This document shows positions 29,751 to 40,269 of a stretch of DNA of 41,732 bases, piece by piece (the stretch's first letter is position 1; each line of letters begins with the position of its first letter). The stretch spans positions 1 through 41,732 of the forward strand of contig JAAAIG010000284.1 of NCBI GenBank assembly GCA_015852425.1, written 5' to 3'. The notes below the pieces were generated by a model, which saw only the letters and a list, made by a program, of their open reading frames with translations, made no database searches and was not told the origin of the DNA. Origin of the DNA: Gryganskiella cystojenkinii. Lineage: Eukaryota; Mortierellomycota; Mortierellomycetes; Mortierellales; Mortierellaceae. Both the position numbers and the translations under genes were made by a program.

Positions 29751-29837
29751 GTTGTCTTTGCGTAGCAGCCCCTGGTGTCTGCGCAGTTGCCATCGGTATC
29801 TGCGTAGTCGACATCAGTATCTGCGTAGTCGCTATCA
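29751..29837. repeat. 21-bp tandem repeat (about 4 units)
   Basis: Units at 29775, 29796 and 29817 have the form GTATCTGCGTAGTCGACATCA with few changes, preceded by a degenerate unit from 29751. On the minus strand they encode ADTD-like repeats in an open frame, but no gene structure supports translation. Confidence 0.8.
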
Positions 29838-29970
29838 GTAACAGAACCGCGAAAGATTTTTTTGTGGGTTACGGTGACGCAGCAAGTTGAGAGCTGCTTT
29901 TTATGGTCGACATAGATATGAAGGCTTTTAGTGCATCTGCGCCTACGATTGGTAGTGTCTTGGTAACTCA

Positions 29971-31277
29971 CTAGTCAAGGCTTAAGAGATATAAGTCATC
30001 CAGACGCTCGTTGTTAGCGCCTAATCCTCCGCTGAGCACAACCTTGTCATTCCATGGCAGTGCCTGGAACCAACCACGAGGGCAAGGCAAATTGTCTTGA
30101 GCATCTTGCGATGCAGCCAGCTTTATCTTCTCATAATTGACAAGCAGGCTGCCACCAGGTACTCCGTTCGACGACTTGGGCAGTACGGCAGTCCAGATGT
30201 CGCCCCAGAATTCGCCGGCACCCTCATGACCCACTATACTTGGGTTACCCTCACCAAACAGAATGAGCAACTTGTCCATATTGGCATCTTCCGAAGCAAC
30301 GGGAACAATGGCGTGAACGCTGCGTGCTTCCGGAGCATTAGCTGATGAAGGTATAGCAGAGGCCCATTTGCCGCTATGGATGTCGTATACGACCATGTCC
30401 GACTGCTCTTTTCCTGTAAAGCCACCATGCAGGTACAACCTGTTGCTGTGGTACGTCATTGCGGCTCCACCGCGAGGAGTAACGGGAGGAGTAGGCAAGA
30501 TCGACCAAGCACCAGTAGCGAGCGAGAATTGGTACATATCATTGAGGCGACCCTAAAAACAGAAGCACTATGTCAATTTTTGAAGTTTACATGCAAAGAC
30601 GCCGGATCAGGTGAACATGTTAAATCGGTCGATAACCGTCCTTTACCTCGGTTGGGCAGCCTCCAAAGACATAGATGTCAGAATCACTCGCAGCCATCGC
30701 GTGAAAGGATCGCGGTGTGGGGAGCTCGCCGCTCTTGGCTTTGACAACCTCCCATGTATCTGACTCGGTATCGAATGAGTAGAGCTCCGACTGGAGTGGA
30801 GTCATGTCTTTTCCACCACGGCCACCAAAGAGATAAATCTTGCTTCCGATGGCGGACAGCGTCGCGCCTACTCGTGGTGCAGGCGTGGATTCATTGGGTG
30901 AAATGACGTTGATGCGTTTTTCTACATTTGATTCAGAGCAGTGTTAAATGTAGCAAGACACCATAAAGCTCGTGTAGAAATGAGCCGGCTTAACTTTCTA
31001 GCGAAAAGTACCATTGAGATCATAAACATAGAGATTCGCATCGACTGGGATTCTTGGTTTGAATTCACCACCAAAGAGGTAGGCCTGGATGGAACGCGAA
31101 AAAAAAATAATATTAGTATTGAAATGCGAGCAGTACAAGAAGGATACGAGCAGGATATGAGCATTCGTTTGATACCTTGTTGCCAACGATCGCGAGCGAA
31201 TGAGACGACCGGGCAAGAGCACCATTGAGCTGCGCAAGTACTGGGAGTCTCTGTGAGACAATACGTGGGAGAACCAT
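29971..31277 (-). CDS. Kelch-repeat protein, 4 exons
   Basis: Read on the minus strand: exons 31277-31176, 31084-31012, 30921-30647 and 30552-29971, giving 343 aa. All introns are GT-AG and phases match (0, 1, 0). Kelch beta-propeller signatures occur in series: HSLAIVGNKAYLFGGEF, VGATLSAIGSKIYLFGG, RSFHAMAASDSDIYVFGG, AMTYHSNRLYLHGG, LLILFGEG, and WNDKVVLSGG near the end. Each is followed by Y.YDL or Y.FD..T..W strands. Five to six blades are visible, so it is a cytosolic propeller likely used for protein interaction. No F-box or BTB domain is present. The function cannot be narrowed further. Confidence 0.83.
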
Positions 31278-32023
31278 TAATGTAATACGGCTGAGAAAGA
31301 AAACGAAAGAGCGGCAAGAAAGCAAAGGCGTAGTCAAGGGAAGGGGAGAAGGAGGGAGATAAGACAGAAACGAAGACCGTGTGAGTTCAAACGCGGGCAA
31401 AAAAAAGGATCAGGACCGTGATCGAGCAAGAAAATACAATCGCCGTCACAGTCCTAACTTCAAGCAACACGAGAAAAACGAATTCAACTTTGCATCGCTC
31501 TCACCCACCCATCTTGCATCAACTTCGACCGTCCTTCATCGCCATTGCTACCGCTCCCACACTCCTCTCTCCATCTTTGTCACATCCTTTGCTTGCCACC
31601 GCTTCCCACCCCCCGTTCGCTCTTCTCTCCATCGTTTGTTTGCCATCGCTCCCACGCTTGTTCATCCTTCTTGCCGCCATTCTCACGCCCTTCCGCTTTC
31701 CTTCGCCATCCTCTCGCAGCTTCGCCCACTCGTCTCTCAAAGAAACTCTTGAGGTCTTGCTACTTCGCTACCATATGCTGGACGCGACAGACATTGTTTT
31801 GGAAAACGAAGTACAGCTGGTGCAATGCAGCCGCCTGTTTTCGTCGATACAGGAAAGAATCGATCATTGTCCTGATGGCCACTGTTGACAAAGAAGTCTC
31901 TTCCTGATCAACTCACAGGAAATGTGATGATTGTTGGATTCGACGAACAATCAACCAAAACTGGCCGTGTCGCATAGAAACCTAGCCACACAACAGTTTA
32001 TGAAGGCGCACGTCCAGGATGAC
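31278..32023. other. Intergenic region between kelch gene and desaturase relic
   Basis: Rich in CCCA/CTTC runs. Open frames of 120-156 codons on the plus strand (31418-31907) overlap each other in different phases and have repetitive Ser/Leu/Pro composition. No supported gene. Confidence 0.5.
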
Positions 32024-32083
32024 TTCACCGGTTACAATTTTTTGGCCAGTCTTTTCACCAGTCAAGAATTTTTTACCGGTTAG
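32024..32083. repeat. Two imperfect 30-bp direct repeats at the edge of the desaturase relic
   Basis: Both halves begin TTCACC, and ACCGGTTA occurs near each outer end (32027 and 32075). Recognisable desaturase homology begins 14 bp later, so this may mark the deletion or insertion junction that removed the gene's 5' part. Confidence 0.45.
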
Positions 32084-32096
32084 AACCACTAGATTA

Positions 32097-32939
32097 GAGT
32101 GTGGCCATGGAGCGTTCTCTGACAGCAGGGTCATCAATACCGTCTTTGGCTGGATCTTCTATTCTGCTTTCCTGGTTCCTTATCAAGCATGGCGGATCTC
32201 CCACTCGAAGCACCACAACGGTACTGGCTCCATGTCGACGGATGTCTCAATATCCCTGCCACCCGCTCTGAACAGGAGGACACCTCTAAAGATTTGCATC
32301 GCCACCACCAACATGAGGAGTCTCCCCCCCGCTTTATACCCTCGGATGTCTCGTCGGTATCTTGACTTTGGGATGGCCGTTATACCTCCTTACTAACTTT
32401 GGTGGACACGATACACCTCACTGGGTCCACCACTTTCGAGCCAACGCCCCACTCTTTGATCCTCATCAGGCCACGGAAATTTTCTACGGCAACTGCGGTG
32501 TCGCCTTAATGGTCTACATTTTGGCCAACTTCTCAATCATCTTCTCCCCCCTCACCGTCTTCATATACTATGGAATCCCGTACCTCGGTGTCAATGCTGG
32601 ATAGTCTGCATAACTTACCTCCAGCACACCGACACCCAGGTTCCTCGTTTCCGTGATAATGAGCGGAACTTTCAACGGGGAGCTGCCTGCACCGTCGATC
32701 GTTCCTTCGGCCCTATCGTGGACCATCTTACCACTACGCTGCTACCGCTCACTTATGCCATCACATGTTCTCGCGAATGCCGTTCTATAACGCTGTCGAG
32801 GCAACTAAGTACTTGAAGGCCAAGTTGGGCAAAATACTACATCCGCGATGACACACCGATCGCCTAGGCTCTGTACCGCAGCTGGCGGAAGTGCAAATTT
32901 GTGGAGGACGAAGGTGACGTTGTCTTTTACAAGAGCTAG
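32097..32939 (+). pseudogene. Delta12-type fatty acid desaturase pseudogene (5'-truncated, frameshifted)
   Basis: A membrane desaturase of this group introduces a second double bond into oleoyl chains in the ER. Remains in order: ECGHGAFS (first His box, its leading His lost), [15 protein letters not shown] (second His box), [34 protein letters not shown] sequence, [26 protein letters not shown] (third His box) and a terminal FVEDEGDVVFYKS before TAG 32937. These lie in different frames: shifts are needed at about 32240 and 32340, after YLGVNA (TAG about 32601), and around the third His box. An in-frame TAG also occurs near 32867. The N-terminal third is absent. Multiple independent lesions make a functional enzyme impossible. 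Confidence 0.88.
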
Positions 32940-33622
32940 ATCATATGTAGTTTAGAAGCAGGATAGAGATCAGGGAAAGGGTTCCATCCAGTACATATAA
33001 GAACATACAATAGAGAAGCGAGAGGCGATCAATTCGCTCTATGGCAAGTTGCAGCTCATTCGATCTCAAGTCGGGACTGACGGCAGCGGAAAAAAGGACT
33101 GTTAAACAACGCGTCTGGAGAGTGATGATGAACTGTTATAACAACGGATGACAAGAAGTGCGAGACAGCGTACGAGGGTGGCGACAGTGGGAGTTGAAGA
33201 GGCGAAAGAATTGTGCCGGGGAAAATGATGAAAAAGGGCAAAGCAAGGCGCGAGAAGAAAGGAACCGACGATGGAGAAGAAGGAAGCGGTGGTGGCAAAA
33301 GAGGGGCTATGGTTGTCAATTGATCCATTATTTCCAAGCATATTAAATCACTGTATTTCCTCCCTGTTCCATCCATCACTGACGTAGTCCCAGCGTTCAG
33401 TGTGCGAGGGCGATCGATTTGAATAATTTCTGACACGTTGGATCGCTTCGACTGGGTGTGAACTGTTCTGCGGGACCTGAAGAAGGCGTCCATCTTTCTT
33501 TGCATTCGCGCTCTTCTCTCCTTGTATATCACTTCAGCCCTATTCTTCATCCTCTCATCACACCTCTCCCCCAAAGGAACACAGGAACGACCTTTAACCA
33601 CTACTCTTATCCTCCTTGCACG
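32940..33622. other. Intergenic region upstream of delta-COP
   Basis: No supported gene. Open frames on both strands at 33056-33601 are short and compositionally biased. The right end should contain the delta-COP promoter. Confidence 0.55.
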
Positions 33623-36266
33623 ATGGTATTTTTTTTTTGTTGTTGTCGCATCGTTATCTTTGGATGATGACCCTTTTAAATTTCATTGCCCACAAACTCG
33701 ACTACTCTTTCTAATCATAACCATGGGCCCTTCTCGAATGTCTCGATAGGTTGTCCTCGCAGTCTCTATTTGTACAAAGAGCGGCAAAGGTACTTTTTCT
33801 ACATTCATTCATTCTCAACTTTCTCAAATGAAAAAAAAGGCATAATACCAAACAAAACACCTTCTCTGTGTTCCTGACTTCTTTTTCTTCCGTCCTTTTT
33901 TGCATGTACTCTCTTGTCATTCATAGCCCTCATCTCGCGTCAGTTCCGTGAGATGACCCGGGCCAGAATCGAGGGTCTCATCGCATCCTTCCCAAAGTTG
34001 ACCAGCTCTGGACAGCAACACACCACTATCGAGACGGACCATGTCCGCTACGTATACCAACCTCTCGAGGAACTCTTCATCGTCCTCATCACCAACAAGC
34101 AGTCCAACATCCTTCAAGGTACTCCATCCCTAAACAGAACCTATTGCTCAAGGGAATGCAGCAGGAAATAAGACAAGACTGGATAGAAACAGGACACAAT
34201 GGATATAACAGGAGCACAAATCCAGCAGACGACCAATGGACAGTGACCATGTCGAATGTTCGCAAGTGCATTCCAAAAGGACAAACCCAACTGATACTTT
34301 CTCGGCTCTCGGGCTCTCCCTTTGATCTATCTATCCTCTCTAGATATTGACACTCTTCAATTGGTTGCAAGGGTCGTCTCCTCCACTTGCAGACCCACGG
34401 ACGCTCGTGAAGTAGACCGGAACGCGTTTGAGTTGTTGAGCTCCTTTGACGAGATCATCTCGCTTGGATACCGCGAGAACGTCAACCTGGCCCAGGTAGC
34501 CTCGATCTCAGAGATGGACAGTCACGAGGAGAAGGTCCAGGAGATGATCGAAAAGGTAAAAATGGCTAGGACGGGAAGACCGTGAATTGGTTGTCAAAGG
34601 TAGCCGTCAGTATACTACCTTACTGACTTTAAATCTATCCCCCTATCCTCACACTCTGCCCTTTTTTGAACAAAAATAGAATAAGGAACGCGAAGCAAAG
34701 GAGGAACTCAAGCGCAGAGCCAAGATGCTCGATCTTCAACGCAAAGAACAGAAAAAGAACATGGGTGGCATGGGCGGCGGCGGATACGGACAGAGTGGAA
34801 TGGGCGGTGGCGGTTATGGTGGCCAGAGCAGTTCAATGGGCTACAGCGGTCAATCAGGAATGGGCGGTATGGGAAGCAGTCATGGATACGATTCGCCTAC
34901 TCCATCAAACGATGACAGCAAGTATAGGTAAGAGCGACATGACCGGGACGGTTCTTCGATAATGGTGTATATGGTCAGTACGGATCCAAGGCAACCTTAC
35001 TCATTGTACTTTTCTCATATCTAGTAGCAATCCTGTACCCAAGGCGCCAGTTACAAAGGCCAGAGGCATGCAACTTGGAAAGAAACAAAACAATCAGGAT
35101 TTGTTCGAATCACTCCGATCCGAAGTCGAGGCAGCACCGGTCCCCCAACAACATCAACAACAACACCATACACCTGCACAGTCCAGTTTCTCTGCCCCTG
35201 CGGAACCAGATTTCCCCATGGAGAGTGTGCACGTCCATATCGAAGAAAAGATCTCGATGGTCGCCAACAGGGACGGTGGACTGGAGAGCATGGAGGTCAA
35301 GGGCGATTTGATGTTGCGCGTCTCGGATCCCTCCAGGTCCAAGATTAGTCTCGCGCTCCGTCACTCGGACGATCCTAATATTCAGTTCAAGACTCATCCC
35401 AATGTCAACAAAGTACTCTTCAACAACGAAAAGGTCATCGCGTTCAGGGATTCTTCAAAGGAGTTCCCCTTGAACATCCCCACTGGCGTATTACGTTGGA
35501 GACTTTTGAGCAAGGACGAGAGCTCTATTCCACTCTCAAGTAAGTCTATTTTGTTATGCCAGAGGATTTATTTTGGTGGCGTCAATTTAAGCTCAGGTAC
35601 CCGTATGTTAATCATATTCCTGGGGACTTTCCATGTCATATTAGTCAACTGCTGGCCTTCTCCAGCGGGCGATGGTTCAAGCGATGTCAATATTGAATAC
35701 CAACTGGAGAACGAGGAGATGGAGTTCAAGAACGTCAACATTATGATTCCTCTTCCGTACGTTCATCTCCACTGTGAATAATGTATGACTTTATTTTATT
35801 TTGTTTTTAGGAAAAAGCGTGGTGCTAACTTTTTTTATTGTACCTCATCTCTTCGAATGTAACAGACAAGGAGCCAGCCCAACAGTTGGAGAAGTCGATG
35901 GCGAGTACCTGGTCGATCGTCAACAAGGCGTCTTGATCTGGCAGTTGCCGTCAATCGATGCCTCCAACCCCTCAGGATCACTCGAGTTCAACTGTGAGGG
36001 CGAGGACACGGAGAGTTTCTTCCCAGTCTCTGTACAATTCGAGTCTGAGCATCTTGTTTGTGATGTTGATGTAAGTTTCGTTTTGTGGCCTTGAGAGTAC
36101 TTATTTCCTTCTTACGTTGATGCAGCCTATGTTGATCCGATCCGTTAACTCGTATGCACGTTCTCCTTCCCTTTAGGTCATCTCTGTCACACAAGTCGCT
36201 GATGGATCCAGTGTGCCATTCTCGAAACAGAGTATTCTGACACCGACCGAGTACACTGTGGTTTAA
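33623..36266 (+). CDS. RET2: Coatomer subunit delta (delta-COP), 9 exons
   Basis: Subunit of the COPI coat that drives Golgi-to-ER vesicle transport. Exons: 33623-33625, 33750-33789, 33927-34118, 34344-34555, 34680-34927, 35025-35539, 35645-35756, 35866-36070 and 36177-36266, giving 538 aa with phases matching at all eight GT-AG introns. The first coding exon is only the ATG; exon 2 supplies [14 protein letters not shown], the conserved start. Residues about 1-140 form the longin domain ([30 protein letters not shown]). A charged helix ([18 protein letters not shown]) and a Gly/Met/Ser/Tyr-rich linker follow. The C-terminal mu-homology domain covers about 260-538 ([31 protein letters not shown]). 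The human protein is about 511 aa. Confidence 0.95.
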
Positions 36267-36276
36267 GAAGCCAATC

Positions 36277-36340
36277 CACCACCACCAACACCACCACCAA
36301 CACCAACACCACCACCACCGTCGCCACCACCACCACACCT
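36277..36340. repeat. CCA-rich trinucleotide repeat between convergent genes
   Basis: Imperfect CCA/CAA repeat immediately after the delta-COP stop, between the convergent 3' ends of delta-COP and the minus-strand gene at 36472. Confidence 0.85.
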
Positions 36341-36471
36341 GTTTCTTTCTTCTGCTTTAGATTAGACAAAAAACGTGATGCTGTTTAATATACAAAGTAA
36401 AAAAGAGGAGGCAAAAAAAGATCAAGCTATGATTGTAACGAAGAGGAGAGAATGAATGGTGCTATTTTTAC

Positions 36472-37588
36472 CTATCTTCCGATCATCTCATCATCACCAC
36501 GACGCCATCGCTCCTGAGGGTGAAGGACACCGCCCTCGTAATCCATGTAAAGACTGTTTGACCCTCGTCGTTGAGTACGATGATTTACCGTCCCTGCGAT
36601 CGCACTTTCAGAAGGAGATGACGGCATAGACTGGGATGTAAAAGGTGCTTGTGATCTCGACATTACAGTCGAGGTCGACGACGGTGACGACAAGGCTGGC
36701 AAGGAACCAAAGGTGCTAGGCGCCTGTAAAGGCAAGGGCAACAACATATGCCGTTGCTCCGATCGTTGTTGTTGTTCTTGTAGTCCACCAGGTAGCTGTC
36801 TCGACATGGGAACGGACGCGAAGACCGGACCAGCAATCCCTCCATTAGCAGCAGACCGCACCGCTTGCCGTTGTTGCTCCTGCTGTTCTTGAAACTGTTG
36901 TTGAAGCATCTGAATATGCGACGCTTGAGCCCTCCGAATCTGATGCGGGATCGGTTCCGAATCCCCAGTGGAGACTGTCGGCAACGTTGGGAACGCTCGA
37001 CTCATCAGGGTCGACCCATGGGTGGTGGCAGAGGCCAGGGGGAGCGAGATTGTCATGGCAAGACCAGACGTCGTTGAAGGCCATAGCGGTTGTGGCTGCG
37101 ACCTCGTCATAGCAACACCACCATTGTAGCTTGGAGAGGACGACGTTGACAGAGTAGCCGAGGACGAGACAGAGGAGGGGGCAGTGGAGAGCACATTGGC
37201 AGCAACAGAGGGGCGTGGAGCACGATCCTCTTCCGTCTCGTTATCATTGTCAGCACAGGGGCGATCACGCTCATGAATAATTCGACTCTCGTCATTGTTA
37301 TTGTAGTTGTTGTTATTTGGACAAACAGGAGGCGACGAACCTGGGGGGTGGAAATGAAACCCGTCGTCGCAGTGCAAAAATGTCGTCGTTGTGTCGGAGG
37401 TCAACAACAGCCCCTGATCATCGTGATCTACTGTTGTTGTTGCTGCATTCAAGGACAATTCTCCGTCACGAGTGAACCCTGACTGTGGAGGAATCAAGGA
37501 CGAAGTTGCTGTAGAAGGAGAGGCAAACGCTTGTTGTTGTTGCCTCTCGCTGTGACCGCTATGACCGTCTCGGGGGAATATGTTTTGG

Positions 37589-37638
<50 letters not shown>

Positions 37639-40269
37639 GCTGTCCGCATAGGGGTTTGGGCCGGTGACGGTATGCACCGCTGCCGTATCACCAAGGGCAG
37701 CAAGGGCAGCAGTCGCAGTAGACACAACATCTGTTGTCGTACCATGATAAAGGTGACCCAGAAAATGGTTTGTCGGTTTCTCGCAATATTTTTCAGTAGA
37801 GCCCTTCTCAGAGAGGATAGCGTTTGTTGTCCAAGACTCCAAACCAGACGGTGTTGTTGTTGCTATTGTTGTTGCTGTCGTCGTACGAGGACGCTTCTCA
37901 CGATTCAAGGATCTGTCCGACAATGAAAGGAGGGGGTGAGATTGTGTTTCTGCTGTTTCTGATATTGTCGATCCTTCTGTTACTGCAGTAGTACAGAACC
38001 ATCGTGTTGGTCTGGGACCCAAGAGAGAAGATGACGACGCCGTTACTGCTGTTCCAGAGGGGTTTGTTGACGGTGATACTGATGATGATGATGTCGTCGA
38101 TTTTGTTGTCCTTGGTGTTGATATTTTTGTCCATGCTCCCCCTGCTCCTTCTTCCCCTGTCGTTGAAATCGTCGTTGCGGATGTGGTTCTGGAAGGTGAA
38201 GATGCGGTATTGGTATGGGTATCAGCCCTCGAATGATGCGCATGCGGAAGATGGAAGGGCGACGCATAAAAGGTCGGGATTTTCAGTACGACCGCATCAT
38301 TCCCCTCGGCATCTTGTTCAGCCTCCAAATCTATGGCTTGCAAGGAGGTTGTGGTGACTGCATCTGAACAAGAGGACGAAGCATAAAGAGGGGGTGACTT
38401 CCATCCCTGAAGCTTGTTCTTTTTTGAAATCCTGGATGGCAAGGGTCGTGGTCGATCCTTAATCAAGGGATGATCTTGATAACGGACGGCGGTTGCTGTG
38501 GTTGCTGTGGGTGTTGGGTCAACTTCTAGACTCCCAACAGATCCTTCATCCATCTCCTCGCCTTCCTCCTTATTACCTGCAGATGGGGCCAAGCCATGAT
38601 GACCCCCAACCGTGGTGACATCTGATTGTTCTTCACATTCCCCCCAAATTTGACGAACCAAGATAAGCCAGGGATCCTGTTGGGGAAGATGTTGCGAGTG
38701 GGGTTGTAGTACGGCTGTCGAAGGAGAATTGAGGTATCGACTGTTGTGCGCATCCCAGCTTCGGACTCTTCGTTTCTTGTCTTTGGATTCTTTAGGTGAT
38801 AGAAAGAGGTTGTCGTGGTGGTAGTGGCGATGACGCTGAGAAGATGACGGACCTGATGAAAGTGATCGTACGACGAGCATGTCTGATAACACTGGACCGT
38901 GGTAGCAGGCTGATGATGGTTTTGTTGGTGGAGGAGGTGGAGGAACAATGCCTGCACGTCTGAGAGAGGATAAAGATCGACGTAGTTGACGATTATGATG
39001 ATAGAGAAGAGGAGCAAGAGAGCAGTGGCGCCGCTGAAGTTGATCCATGTTGTACGATAGTGAAGCTGTTTTTTTTTTTTTTTGGCAAGAAGGGGGTTGT
39101 GGATGAAACGAAAGAAAGAGATCGGGGCGATATTAGTTCTGTGGATTAAACAACACAAGACGAGAGGGAGAAATGAATTGAAAGAAACAACAAAACAAAA
39201 AAAGTGAAGGTAGAGGAGAATTTTATTCCTGTACAGTACGGAATGATTGGCAAAGCGTAAAGCCAGGGAAGCAAGTGAGCGTTTATTTGCGTGTGTGAGA
39301 GGGAGAATAAAGGTTCCGAGTCGTGGGTAACCTTGTGGCAAGTGAGGCGGGAGCATGGACGAAGGAAGGAAGGAAGGAAGGACGGACGGAAGGAGTAAAG
39401 GCGACGGACCATAAAATTAATGACTTACTTTGGCCCAAGTAGTAATTGTCTCCCCCTGTGCTCAACAACAGCGAAGATGACAGTAAAGGGAGGCGCGAAC
39501 GAGCGAGTGAACGCAACAAACAGAAGAAGGGTCTTCTTCTTTGTCTCCGTCGTCTGTTCCAAGGGGCTGCTGTCGATGTTGGCGATGATGATGTTGTTGT
39601 TGTCAGGATGGTGGTACAAGTATGAGAAGGAAGATCAGGACTCTCCGAACGAATTGAGTCGTCCCTTTTTGAAGAATAGGAGGGAGGTGTGGGCTGAAAG
39701 CTATTCCTCGTTGTCGTGTCTGTTTCTGCTGATGTTGTCGCCGAGGAGGAGTGAATGCTTACGCCAACAGGACAGCAAGATCCGAATTCATGCTCAAGAG
39801 CAGAAGTGGAGCCGGTACTAGGGGTCCCAGGGGCAGCATCGGTAGCGGTAGCAGGGGCCATTGGGGCAGTAGCAATAGTTGAGTTGTTATCGTTGTCGAG
39901 CTGATTACTGTTGTTGTTATTGCCGTTGAAGATGACGAAAGGATTATTATGAGTGTTGTTCAAGTTGACGTTGTGTTCGTTGCCGTTAGTGGACGAAAGA
40001 GCCATAACTCTGCTGACAACCATGTTATTATTATTGTTATTATTGTTATTGATGTTATTGTGGTTGTTGTTGTTTTTGTTTGTACTCAAGTCGTTATTGT
40101 GCTCTGCAGCAGAACTAGCCAATGCTCCCTCCGATGTTGACGTTGTTGTAATTGTGGTTCTTTCCGTGGTCGATGCGACAAGGGCGGATGGAGAGGAGAT
40201 CGGGGTCGCTGCTCCTGTAAATATCGGGCCTGCAGTCACAGCGACTGTTGTCGCAGATTCGGCTTGCAT
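36472..40269 (-). CDS. Large low-complexity Asn/Thr/Ser/Gln-rich protein of unknown function
   Basis: Exon 1 40269-39429 and exon 2 39065-36472 join in phase (A|CT) across a 363-nt intron with a consensus GTAAGT donor and an ACAG acceptor after an A-run, giving 1144 aa. If unspliced, exon 2 alone would be an 858-aa frame from ATG 39048. Exon 1 is Thr/Ala/Ser-rich with poly-Asn. Exon 2 has PPPPPP near its start, a long poly-Asn run coded by the GTT repeat at 37588-37639, a Gln-rich coiled-coil-like stretch (MLQQQFQEQQEQQRQ) and a less biased C-terminus (GSNSLYMDYEGGVLHPQE, then RWRRGDDEMIGR). No domain is recognised; the composition is that of fungal regulatory or prion-like proteins. The start codon is tentative, and upstream exons are possible. 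Confidence 0.6.
37588..37639. repeat. (GTT)n repeat encoding poly-Asn on the minus strand
   Basis: About 17 GTT units, read on the coding (minus) strand as AAC codons of the large low-complexity protein. Confidence 0.9.
39359..39390. repeat. GGAA/GGAC tetranucleotide repeat
   Basis: GAAGGAAGGAAGG run followed by GACGGACGGA; lies in the proposed intron of the minus-strand gene. Confidence 0.85.
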
